Shown: one piece after another, positions 1 through 7,205 of the stretch
Position numbering within the stretch: position 1 is the stretch's first letter
Layout of the letters: each line of letters starts with the position of its first letter
NCBI GenBank assembly: GCA_947489175.1
Contig: CANLED010000082.1
Location: 1 to 8,063, forward strand
Origin: Chitinophagaceae bacterium
GTDB lineage: Bacteria; Bacteroidota; Bacteroidia; Chitinophagales; Chitinophagaceae
Direction of reading: 5' to 3'
Length of the DNA: 8,063 bases
Program-made: the position numbers and the translations under genes
Notes under the pieces: generated by a model
Database searches by the model: none
Seen by the model: the letters and a program-made list of their open reading frames with translations, nothing else
Told to the model about the DNA's origin: nothing

Positions 1-1020
1 GACTTGAAATTTTTTGAAAAGAATTTTAGGGGAATAATGCCATTGGAGATATTAGTTGATGCAGGAAAAAAGAATGGCATTGCCGGATCACGGTCACTAG
101 GGGTGTTTGAGCAAGTTTCAAATTACAGTGGGTTTATTGCTAATATGCCAGAAATGGCCCGGCCACTCTCTTTGGCTGAAGGATTAAAGTTTGCTCGGCA
201 AGGGTTTTATGATGGAGACAGCAATAGTTATTCGATGCCGAACACCTTTGATGGTGCTTTCATGGCGGACTATTTAAAAGCAAAAAAGGGCGTAAAAAAG
301 GAAGAAGGTTCATTAGAGAAACTGATGACTGCATTTATTGACAGCAACAAGCAAATAACGAGGATCAGTGTAAATATGGCAGATGTAGGAAGCAAGAGAA
401 TGCCAGAGATTTTAGATACCCTAGAAAAAGAAGCATCAAAATATTTTGATACGAGCAAAACAAAAATAACTTTTACAGGAACAAGCATTACTTTTTTAGA
501 AGGAAGCCGATTTATCATCCAAGGATTAAAAGAAAGTATTTTATGGGCATTCCTTTTGATTTCACTATGCATGTTGTATTTATTTTCATCATTTCGCGTA
601 TTAATTTGTTCATTGATACCAAACCTCATACCGTTGATCATGACAGCCGGATTGATGGGGTGGGTAGGCATTGCGATCAAACCATCAACGGTGTTGGTAT
701 TTAGTGTAGCTCTTGGCATAGCCATAGACATAACAATAAGGTTCTTGGTAAATTTTAAACAAGAACTACCACATTTCTCAGGAGATGTAAACAAAACGGT
801 GGTACAAACAATCAGAGAAACTGGAATTAGCATTATTTATACTTCGATGGTATTGATTGCAGGATTTATCATATTTGTATTCAGTGGATTTGGAAGCACA
901 CAAGCATTGGGATGGCTAACTTCATTTACCTTATTGATAGCCACTTTGACAAATTTGATATTGCTGCCAGTATTGTTGATGGCTGTAAGCAAGAAAAAAT
1001 TACTAAAAGCGAAAAAATAA
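1..1020 (+). CDS. RND/MMPL-family exporter, C-terminal part (5' end outside window)
   Basis: This is the C-terminal part of an inner-membrane transporter of the RND superfamily, MMPL/HAE3-like group, which move lipids or other hydrophobic compounds using the proton gradient. The frame is open at base 1, so the true start lies to the left; the TTG at 4 is an internal Leu codon. Counting that Leu as residue 1, residues 1-175 form the end of the large periplasmic loop. Five hydrophobic segments follow at about 178-196, 199-225, 228-248, 272-294 and 301-327, matching TM8-TM12 of the 12-helix fold. Family-like motifs are SLIPNLIPLIMTAG (203-216), RETGISIIYTS (271-281) and FSGFGSTQALG (293-303). 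The TM10 motif reads GIAIDITIRFL: one Asp (242) is kept, but Ile follows where many relatives have Asp or Tyr. The C-terminus is Lys-rich and cytoplasmic. Family members usually run about 750-800 residues, so a little under half is visible. The substrate cannot be inferred. Confidence 0.85.
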   Translation, partial: DLKFFEKNFRGIMPLEILVDAGKKNGIAGSRSLGVFEQVSNYSGFIANMPEMARPLSLAEGLKFARQGFYDGDSNSYSMPNTFDGAFMADYLKAKKGVKKEEGSLEKLMTAFIDSNKQITRISVNMADVGSKRMPEILDTLEKEASKYFDTSKTKITFTGTSITFLEGSRFIIQGLKESILWAFLLISLCMLYLFSSFRVLICSLIPNLIPLIMTAGLMGWVGIAIKPSTVLVFSVALGIAIDITIRFLVNFKQELPHFSGDVNKTVVQTIRETGISIIYTSMVLIAGFIIFVFSGFGSTQALGWLTSFTLLIATLTNLILLPVLLMAVSKKKLLKAKK

Positions 1021-1041
1021 AAGTGCCGCTTGTTTTTTTTT
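1007..1041 (+). terminator. Weak candidate terminator after the exporter gene
   Basis: AAGCG at 1007-1011 can pair with CGCTT at 1027-1031, followed by G and a run of nine T at 1033-1041. The stem is only 5 bp with a 15-base loop, and its left arm lies inside the end of the coding sequence. The long T run is the best part of the signal. A shorter alternative hairpin lies within 1021-1031. This is a possible but unconvincing intrinsic terminator. Confidence 0.3.
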
Positions 1042-1042
1042 G

Positions 1043-1074
1043 TTGAAGAATATGTTGTTTTTCTTATATGTTTG
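1043..1074 (+). promoter_or_regulatory. Candidate Bacteroidota promoter, distal to susC
   Basis: TATGTTTG at 1067-1074 matches the Bacteroidota -7 consensus TAnnTTTG exactly. A TTG at 1043-1045 lies 21 bases upstream, within the range described for the -33 element in this phylum. Transcription would start near 1080, giving a 5' leader of about 300 bases. The match is to a short motif in AT-rich DNA, so chance is a real possibility. Confidence 0.4.
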
Positions 1075-1273
1075 TCAAACGAGCTAATGAAGAGTTTTTC
1101 TGCAATACTTTATATTATAAATTATTATAATTCATATTTAATTGATTATCAAGGCTTTAATATATAAATCTCAGAATTTTTTTCTTTTCTTAACCAATTA
1201 ATTAACGAAACAATAGTAAATAAAAATTAAAAAATTAAAAAAATTTAATTATTAACAATAAAATGCAAATTCT

Positions 1274-1281
1274 TAATTTAG
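1274..1281 (+). promoter_or_regulatory. Candidate -7 element, proximal to susC
   Basis: TAATTTAG matches seven of the eight positions of TAnnTTTG and is followed by CA, as in many promoters of this phylum. It would give a leader of about 90 bases, a more usual length than the distal candidate. No TTG or TTTG lies at the expected upstream distance; that stretch is A/T only. This is an alternative to the site at 1043-1074, or a second start. Confidence 0.3.
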
Positions 1282-1377
1282 CAATTGGAAAATAATCAAT
1301 CTATTTCACATTAATAAACCATGACTTAACAAAGCACAAATCAAGTGTAAAAGTCTTTAAATCAAAACTCAAAATTT

Positions 1378-4347
1378 ATGAAAAAAAGTTTGCAGGGTTT
1401 GTTCCTATTTCTCGTCTTAGGGCTTAGTGCATTGGCCCAAGACAGAACAATAACGGGAACGGTAGCCACAAAAGAAGACGGGGCAGCGCTGGCTGGTGTG
1501 TCAATTACCGTTAAAGGAACTAGCTTGGGTACGCTATCAACTTCAGATGGCAAGTTCAGCATTAAGGTACCGTCAACAGCAAAGGTATTGGTATTCAAGT
1601 ATGTAGGATATGGAAGCCAAGAGCTTTCAATCTCTTCTGCTAGCCAACTTAATGTTGTGCTTGAATCTGATTCTAAAATCCTGAATGAAGTTGTTGTAGT
1701 CGGTTACGGAACTGGAAAGAAAATTTCCTCTGTAGTAGGTTCGGTTACAGTAGTATCTGGAAAAACATTTGAGGATAGGCCAATTGCGAATGCATTTGAT
1801 GCGTTACAAGGTAAAGTTGCAGGTCTTCAGGTTTTCACTTCATCAGGAGAGCCTTCACAAACTTCTTCGTTGAGGTTGCACGGAGTAGGTTCATTGGGAG
1901 CAAGTTCTACCCCACTTTATTTGATGGATGGTATTCCAATTGATGGAGGTGTTGTAGTTTCTATGAATCCAAACGACATAGAAAATATTTCAGTATTGAA
2001 GGATGCATCGGCTACATCAATTTATGGAGCACGTGCTGCTAATGGTGTTATATACATTACCAGTAAAAGGGGTAAGTTGGGCAGACCTGCCGAAATAAAT
2101 GTAAGCACTCAAATGGGGCATTCTGATTTGGCAAATGAGGACTTTTTCAACCAGTTCATGAACACCAAGCAGATTTCTGATTTCTGGGTAGCTACGGCTT
2201 ACAGAACGCAGGCGCAAATGGATGCGATATTGGCTCAATATCCATTTGATACAAAATGGTACAAATCATACTATAAGAATGGTGCACCTACCAAGCAGAC
2301 AGATGTTTCTATTTCTGGTGGTGGTGGAAAAACCACTTATTATGTATCTGGAAGTTATTTCTCTCAAGAAGGTTTAGCATATCGTTCAGGTTTCAAAAGA
2401 TATACACTTAGGTCTAACCTCAACACTACCGTGAATGATTGGATTTCATTGGGATTGAACCTATCAATGGGTGCTGATGATAGGCAAACAAATCCATATG
2501 GATCTAACAGTACAAACCGTGGTTTGGCATTGTTGGCAGCTCCTTTTTATTCACCAGTTGATAAAAACGGCGTTGCATATCCAAACTTGATTCCAGGATG
2601 GGCAAGGTATAACCCAAATTATTTGGCCGACAATTTACCAAGTAATGGCAATAACATTCAGGCAAATCCTTCAGGTTATATCCAAGTTACACCAATCAAA
2701 AACCTAACCATCAAATCACAAGTTGGTATGGATGCTTTTGATTACAGAACATCTTCTAAACAATTGCCTTCTTATGTAGGTTCATTGAACAACGGAAGTG
2801 CCAGTGAATCTTTTTCAAGAGGTGTAACCAAAACAGTAACAAATACTGTTGAATATAAATTCAACATCAAGGATTTGCATAACATCACAGCGTTGGTTGG
2901 TACTGAGTATATTGACAATACCTCAACTAGCTTTTCAGGTTCTTCAACTGGACAAACGGATGATCGTTTGACATTGATTGGAGCTGGACCTAGCAACAGA
3001 GATGCAAGTTCAGGAAAATCTGAATATGCTTACAAATCTAAATTCAGCAGGGTTGAATATAACTTCGACACCAAGTACTTTTTAGATTTATCTATCAGAG
3101 AAGATGAATCTTCACGTTTCGGTAAAAACAACCGTACAGCTCAGTTCTGGTCTGTTGGTGCAATGTGGAAAGCAAAGAAAGAGAAAATCTTCAGCGACAT
3201 TAAGTGGTTGACAGACCTTACTGTTAAAGCTAGTACAGGTACATCAGGAAACTCTGCTATTGGAGATTACCAAAGTCAGGCATTGGTTGGTACAACCCAA
3301 TTTGATGGTGGATCAGGATGGTTTGTGAGTACCCCAGGAAATTCTTCTTTGGCATGGGAAACCCAGCAGAATACAACTGTGGGCGTAAAAGCATCTTTCT
3401 TCGACAGGATCAATTTGGAAGTTGAGTTCTACAAGAGAGATACAAGAAACATGTTGATTAGTGTACCTTATGCGTATACTTCAGGTTTTTCAAGCATCAC
3501 TTCAAATGTGGGCACTTTGACCAACTCTGGTATTGACGTAACTTTTGATTTCGATTTATTGAGAATAGATGCTAAAAAAGCATACATCACTCCGTATTTG
3601 AACATCAATTACAACAAGAACAAAATCAATGAACTTTTCCAAGGGAAAAACTACTGGATCATTCCAAACACTGGCGTAAGTTGGGCAATTGGACAACCAG
3701 TATCTTATTTCTACCCATTATTCAGTGGTATAAACCCAGCAACAGGCCAACCTGAGTGGTATAAGCCAAATACTGTTGCAGATAAGATTGTTGAAACATT
3801 GAAAGACAAGAATAATGTAACTTCTACATTCAATACTGCAGCATTGCAGCAAAATACAGGTATTCAGCGTTATCCTTGGTTGAATGGTGGATTTGGACTA
3901 AGTGGTGGATTTCAAGGAATCTATGTGCAAGCTGACTTTAGTTTTTCAAAAGGTAAATACATGATCAACAATGACAGGTATTTCTTTGAAAACCCAAATC
4001 AGTTTCCAGGATTTAACCAAAGTGTTAGGGTTTTGGATTATTGGAAAAAACCAGGTGACGTAGCTTTGTTCCCTAAATATGGCACTCAGTTCACTCAATT
4101 TGATTCAAGGTTGATTGAAGATGCTTCTTTTATCAGGTTGAAAACTTTTAGTGTTGGCTACAATGTTCCTGAGTCAATCATCAAACCAACCAAGATGATT
4201 AAGGGCATGAAGATTTATTACATGGGTCGTAACTTATTAACTTATACCCGTTATTTAGGTCCAGATCCAGAGGTAGATACCAATGTTACACTTGGTGTTA
4301 ATCCAAACACAAAACAACATTCATTAGGTATCGACTTTAGGTTCTAA
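1378..4347 (+). CDS. SusC/RagA-family TonB-dependent outer-membrane transporter
   Basis: This is a complete 989-residue TonB-linked outer-membrane barrel of the SusC/RagA family, which imports large nutrients such as oligosaccharides or peptides with a SusD partner. Residues 1-21 form a signal peptide (hydrophobic core 8-19, cleavage likely near ALA-Q). A CarboxypepD_reg-like beta-sandwich spans about 24-97. A TonB-box-like segment follows, with NEVVVVGYGTGKK at 103-115. The plug spans about 113-232 and includes LYLMDGIPIDG (180-190) and KDASATSIYGARAANGVIY (208-226), both hallmarks of the family. The rest is the beta-barrel, ending in the aromatic SLGIDFRF, as expected for BAM-inserted proteins. 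There is no N-terminal STN domain, so direct signalling to an anti-sigma factor is not indicated. Length is normal for the type without STN. The ATG at 1378 is chosen because the signal peptide starts there; an A-rich leader without Shine-Dalgarno is usual in the phylum. The susD-like gene follows 36 bases downstream. The substrate is unknown. Confidence 0.96.
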   Translation: MKKSLQGLFLFLVLGLSALAQDRTITGTVATKEDGAALAGVSITVKGTSLGTLSTSDGKFSIKVPSTAKVLVFKYVGYGSQELSISSASQLNVVLESDSKILNEVVVVGYGTGKKISSVVGSVTVVSGKTFEDRPIANAFDALQGKVAGLQVFTSSGEPSQTSSLRLHGVGSLGASSTPLYLMDGIPIDGGVVVSMNPNDIENISVLKDASATSIYGARAANGVIYITSKRGKLGRPAEINVSTQMGHSDLANEDFFNQFMNTKQISDFWVATAYRTQAQMDAILAQYPFDTKWYKSYYKNGAPTKQTDVSISGGGGKTTYYVSGSYFSQEGLAYRSGFKRYTLRSNLNTTVNDWISLGLNLSMGADDRQTNPYGSNSTNRGLALLAAPFYSPVDKNGVAYPNLIPGWARYNPNYLADNLPSNGNNIQANPSGYIQVTPIKNLTIKSQVGMDAFDYRTSSKQLPSYVGSLNNGSASESFSRGVTKTVTNTVEYKFNIKDLHNITALVGTEYIDNTSTSFSGSSTGQTDDRLTLIGAGPSNRDASSGKSEYAYKSKFSRVEYNFDTKYFLDLSIREDESSRFGKNNRTAQFWSVGAMWKAKKEKIFSDIKWLTDLTVKASTGTSGNSAIGDYQSQALVGTTQFDGGSGWFVSTPGNSSLAWETQQNTTVGVKASFFDRINLEVEFYKRDTRNMLISVPYAYTSGFSSITSNVGTLTNSGIDVTFDFDLLRIDAKKAYITPYLNINYNKNKINELFQGKNYWIIPNTGVSWAIGQPVSYFYPLFSGINPATGQPEWYKPNTVADKIVETLKDKNNVTSTFNTAALQQNTGIQRYPWLNGGFGLSGGFQGIYVQADFSFSKGKYMINNDRYFFENPNQFPGFNQSVRVLDYWKKPGDVALFPKYGTQFTQFDSRLIEDASFIRLKTFSVGYNVPESIIKPTKMIKGMKIYYMGRNLLTYTRYLGPDPEVDTNVTLGVNPNTKQHSLGIDFRF

Positions 4348-4383
4348 TTAACTAACTGATATACCTCAAAAAATATTAAGGAA

Positions 4384-5877
4384 ATGAAAAATATAAAAAT
4401 AGGTTTAATAGCCACAGTGGTTCTAACGACCCTCTTTTCATCTTGCAAAAAATTGGATTTGTTTCCATACAATTCAATCGAACAATCGCAATCTTTTAAA
4501 ACAGTAAAAGATGCAAAAACATGGAATGCTGGTCTATACGCAACCTTCAGAGGAAGGCAGTACGGATCTTACATGTTTATAACTGATGTTCAGGCTGATC
4601 AGCTTAATGCATCTTTAGATTTTGGAAATAGAAATGGCAACCCACACCGTTGGGGAACGTCTTTTCTTGCAGATGATGGTACCATCAGAGATATCTGGGC
4701 TGCATTTTACAGTGCGATTGCCAATATCAATGTAGCAATCAAAGGCCTTGAAGACGTGAAGCCATTAGATGCAACTGAAGCTGCAAGCTTAGACCGTTAT
4801 AAGGGTGATGCTTATTTTGCAAGGGCATTTTATTATCACCAATTGGCATTAAGGTGGTCTAAAGCATACAGTCCAGCTACTGCAGCAACTGACTTAAGTG
4901 TTCCCTTAATTACAGTTTATGATGTAAATGCACAACCTTCTAGGGCTACCGTAAAGCAAGTTTATGACCAAATCAACTCAGACATCACCCAAGCTAAGAA
5001 ATTCCTTGGATCTGTTGCGGGTGCGGTTGGAACCAAAACATTCAACATTGATGTTGTAACTGCTTTGGAAGCAAGGGTTAAACTATGCATGCAAGATTGG
5101 GCTGGTGCTTATACAGCAGCAAATTCATTGATTACTGCAAACAAATACAAGCTTAATACAACTGCTGCAACATTAAAGGCTTATTGGCATACAGATGGCA
5201 ATCAGGAATCAATTTATGAGTGCTTTGTAAGCAAACCCAATGAATTGGCAAATACAAATTCAATCTATCTTGGATTTATTCCAGCTACAGGTCGCTTTAC
5301 CCCTGATTTTATTCCATCAACATGGGTATATAATGGGTATGATGCAGCTGATTTCCGCAAAGCTATTTACTTTGAGCCAATGCGCGTGACGGTTTCAGGA
5401 TTGTCATTCAATAACATCGTCTTGGTAAATAAATATCCAGGAAACCCTGCATTGTTTACAGGAGCAACCACCAACTATCAACATGCTCCAAAGGTATTCA
5501 GGATTGCAGAAATGTACCTAATTGCAGCTGAAGCTTCTGCGGAAAGTGCTGGTACTGCAAATGCCTTAACAGCATTGAATGCCTTGCGTGTAGCTAGAGG
5601 CTTGACTGCCTTGACTGGTATTTCAGGAGCTGCTCTAATTGCAGCAGTTAGAGGTGAAAGAACAAAGGAATTGGCTTTTGAAGGATTCCGTTTGGATGAC
5701 CTTAAGCGTTGGAACCTTGGATTTACAAGGTCTGGAGCTCAAGATGTTAACACCATTAACGTTGGTTCTAACTATAATACTTTATCAATACAGGCAAATG
5801 ATCCTAAATTCATTTGGGGATTACCTGCTAACGATGTTACCATCAACAAGAACTTGGTTCAAAACCAAGGTTGGTAA
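4384..5877 (+). CDS. SusD/RagB-family substrate-binding lipoprotein
   Basis: This is a complete 497-residue SusD/RagB-family lipoprotein, which sits on the cell surface as a lid over the SusC barrel and captures substrate. The signal peptide ends in LFSSC with lipidation expected at Cys21, followed by KKLDLF. The N-terminal SusD-like half (about 22-210) has the expected helical repeats, including GDAYFARAFYYHQLALRW (141-158). The C-terminal RagB/SusD half carries FRIAEMYLIAAEASAESAG (372-390), then the arginine-rich helix ERTKELAFEGFRLDDLKRW (425-443), and ends with the typical PANDVTINKNLVQNQGW. The gene starts 36 bases after the susC stop and shares its operon. AAGGAA at 4378-4383 abuts the ATG and is too close to act as a normal Shine-Dalgarno site. 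A strong terminator follows the stop codon. No catalytic residues are expected or seen. The ligand cannot be predicted from sequence. Confidence 0.96.
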   Translation: MKNIKIGLIATVVLTTLFSSCKKLDLFPYNSIEQSQSFKTVKDAKTWNAGLYATFRGRQYGSYMFITDVQADQLNASLDFGNRNGNPHRWGTSFLADDGTIRDIWAAFYSAIANINVAIKGLEDVKPLDATEAASLDRYKGDAYFARAFYYHQLALRWSKAYSPATAATDLSVPLITVYDVNAQPSRATVKQVYDQINSDITQAKKFLGSVAGAVGTKTFNIDVVTALEARVKLCMQDWAGAYTAANSLITANKYKLNTTAATLKAYWHTDGNQESIYECFVSKPNELANTNSIYLGFIPATGRFTPDFIPSTWVYNGYDAADFRKAIYFEPMRVTVSGLSFNNIVLVNKYPGNPALFTGATTNYQHAPKVFRIAEMYLIAAEASAESAGTANALTALNALRVARGLTALTGISGAALIAAVRGERTKELAFEGFRLDDLKRWNLGFTRSGAQDVNTINVGSNYNTLSIQANDPKFIWGLPANDVTINKNLVQNQGW

Positions 5878-5900
5878 AAAATAAAAACAACAATTGAAAA

Positions 5901-5938
5901 GCCGTCTCAGAAATGAAATTCTGAGGCGGCTTTTTTTT
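5901..5938 (+). terminator. Strong intrinsic terminator of the susCD operon
   Basis: GCCGTCTCAGAA (5901-5912) pairs with TTCTGAGGCGGC (5919-5930) as a 12-bp stem with one G-U wobble and a 6-base loop. Eight T follow directly (5931-5938). It begins 23 bases after the susD stop. The short A run at 5897-5900 gives only a weak T tract on the other strand, so the element is mainly a plus-strand terminator. Confidence 0.93.
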
Positions 5939-6008
5939 GCCCACTTACAATCTCACTATCCCAAAACCCGCAGAAAATAATGCTTCACTACACAGAAGTC
6001 AAGGCAAC

Positions 6009-6042
6009 AAAAAGGGGTTACCATGTTGTGGCAACCCCTTTT
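6009..6042 (-). terminator. Intrinsic terminator of the gatB-tlpA unit (possibly bidirectional)
   Basis: AAAAGGGGTT (6010-6019) pairs with AACCCCTTTT (6033-6042). The stem continues inward as CCA/TGG (6021-6023 with 6029-6031) after one A-C mismatch. Read on the minus strand, the hairpin lies about 27 bases past the tlpA-like stop and runs into a T tract made by A6009-A6013. The plus-strand side also ends in TTTT, so it could back up the susCD terminator. Confidence 0.8.
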
Positions 6043-6069
6043 CAATTATCTGTCTTAACAATAATTACC

Positions 6070-7200
6070 CTATTTCAAAAACTTAGCAAGCGCTAATTCT
6101 AAATCATTACCCCTTAAATCTTTTGCCACAATCATACCTTTTGGATCTATTAAAACATTAAAAGGAATACCTTCAATTTTATAAAGAGGAACTACTTCAC
6201 TGTCCCAATATTTCAAATCACTTACATGCTGCCAAAGCAACTGATCATCTTGAATAGCTTGTATCCATGAAGATTTATCCTTGTCTAATGAAACCCCAAG
6301 AATAGTAAAATTTTTATCTTTGAATTTCATGAATGCCTTCACTACATTTGGATTTTCCATTCTGCACGGCTTGCACCAGCTGGCCCAAAAATCTACCAAC
6401 ACGTACTTGCCTCTTAGTGATTTTAAGGAAACATTCTTTCCATTGATATTTGGCAAGTTAATTTCCGGAGCTTCCATACCTACGAGTTCACTACTAGGAG
6501 CGGCTTCACTTGGGGTTGCATTAAAGGATGCTGATAGACTTTTTATGCGGGATGAGTTAGGGAATCGCTTGGCTATTCCTTCAACCACTGGCATTATAAT
6601 GCTGTCGCTAATATTATTTCTACCCATTGCAATAGCATACACAGCAACAACAGGAATGTTAGTAGTGCTGGCCACATTCATCAAATAGGTGCCAGTACCT
6701 TCTGTCAACTTTAAATAAGCTTTCTCTGCAACTACCCTGCTGCTATCCATAACATTTTGACGCTCTTGGATTACATTTCTCAACGTACTCATTGTATCTA
6801 ATCGAGCATTAAAACCCAAAAGAACACCTTTAAATTCATTACTGGCAGGTGAATTTGTAGTGTATGTTTTAAATGTTTTCACATCCACGTTCAATTCAAT
6901 ATCATGTTGATCAGGTACGAAAAAAAGAGCATCATTGGTATTGGCAAATCTTAGTCGGTACAACACTTCATTGTCAATTTTACCACCCTTAAAGTTGGCT
7001 AAAGGCGTTTCCTTTTCAATTATCACAGAATCCATGATAACAGGAGCAGCCCCGTCCATTTCAATAACCTCTAAGTATACAATTTGCTTTGCAGTATTGT
7101 TACTCAGTTTAACTTGAACTTTTACGGTAGTGTCTTTGCTTTTACAGGCACTAAAAGCGAGAAGCAAAGTAACAAAAGTGGCAAATATTGAATTTTTCAT
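6070..7200 (-). CDS. TlpA-like thiol-disulfide oxidoreductase lipoprotein
   Basis: This is a complete 376-residue lipoprotein with a C-terminal thioredoxin fold of the TlpA/ResA/AhpC-TSA type, expected to reduce or exchange disulfides in the periplasm. The signal peptide ends in FSAC with lipidation at Cys19. Residues about 25-115 form a beta-rich domain resembling the DUF4369 region common in Bacteroidota TlpA-like proteins; this is a tentative match. A helical linker of about 120-220 follows. The thioredoxin domain spans about 240-376, with GMEAPEINLPNINGKNVSLK at 241-260 and the active site WCKPC (Cys276, Cys279). The expected cis-proline lies in GIPFNVLIDPKG (Pro346). Both catalytic cysteines are present, so it should be redox-active. 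It starts 5 bases after the gatB stop, which suggests co-transcription, and a terminator follows. The upstream sequence is A/T-rich without a Shine-Dalgarno site. The partner protein is unknown; maturation of cytochromes or other exported Cys proteins is a family-level possibility only. Confidence 0.9.
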   Translation of the reverse strand: MKNSIFATFVTLLLAFSACKSKDTTVKVQVKLSNNTAKQIVYLEVIEMDGAAPVIMDSVIIEKETPLANFKGGKIDNEVLYRLRFANTNDALFFVPDQHDIELNVDVKTFKTYTTNSPASNEFKGVLLGFNARLDTMSTLRNVIQERQNVMDSSRVVAEKAYLKLTEGTGTYLMNVASTTNIPVVAVYAIAMGRNNISDSIIMPVVEGIAKRFPNSSRIKSLSASFNATPSEAAPSSELVGMEAPEINLPNINGKNVSLKSLRGKYVLVDFWASWCKPCRMENPNVVKAFMKFKDKNFTILGVSLDKDKSSWIQAIQDDQLLWQHVSDLKYWDSEVVPLYKIEGIPFNVLIDPKGMIVAKDLRGNDLELALAKFLK

Positions 7201-7205
7201 GTACT

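Larger units (their letters stand above)
1021..1377. other. AT-rich intergenic region upstream of susC
   Basis: These 357 bases separate the exporter fragment from susC and hold no credible gene. The sequence is strongly AT-rich, with A/T runs around 1200-1260 and a short direct repeat (ATTATAA at 1114-1120 and 1124-1130). Two small reading frames, at 1263-1295 (10 codons) and 1321-1329 (2 codons), look like chance. The region presumably carries the susC promoter and 5' leader; two promoter candidates are listed separately. I saw no riboswitch-like or strongly folded element, but AT-rich leaders are hard to judge by eye. Confidence 0.7.

Noticed and set aside
270..833. A 187-codon open frame on the minus strand within the exporter gene
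   Set aside because: It is fully antisense to a clear RND-family coding region, and its translation has no recognisable domain. It is a shadow of the real gene.
4..1020. The exporter as a complete short gene starting at the TTG at 4
   Set aside because: The frame is open through base 1, and the protein begins inside a periplasmic loop lacking the first seven helices expected for the family. The window edge explains the short length.
1114..1130. ATTATAA direct repeat as a possible attachment site or CRISPR-like repeat
   Set aside because: There are only two 7-base copies in an extremely AT-rich stretch, with no integrase, cas gene or further copies nearby.
1263..1329. Two tiny ORFs in the susC leader (MQILNLAIGK at 1263-1295 and ATG-ACT-TAA at 1321-1329) as possible upstream regulatory peptides
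   Set aside because: They are too short, lack any ribosome-binding signal, and show no run of one amino acid or stem-loop that would suggest attenuation. Such frames are expected by chance in AT-rich DNA.
5639..5884. An 81-codon frame overlapping the end of susD and running a few bases past it
   Set aside because: The susD frame carries the conserved C-terminal motifs through to its stop; the overlapping frame has none. It is a frame shadow, not a frameshifted tail.
6281..6688. A 135-codon open frame on the plus strand, with hydrophobic stretches, opposite the TlpA-like gene
   Set aside because: It covers the antisense of the thioredoxin domain, including the WCKPC site, and shows no family motif or start signal. 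The hydrophobicity comes from the complement of charged codons.
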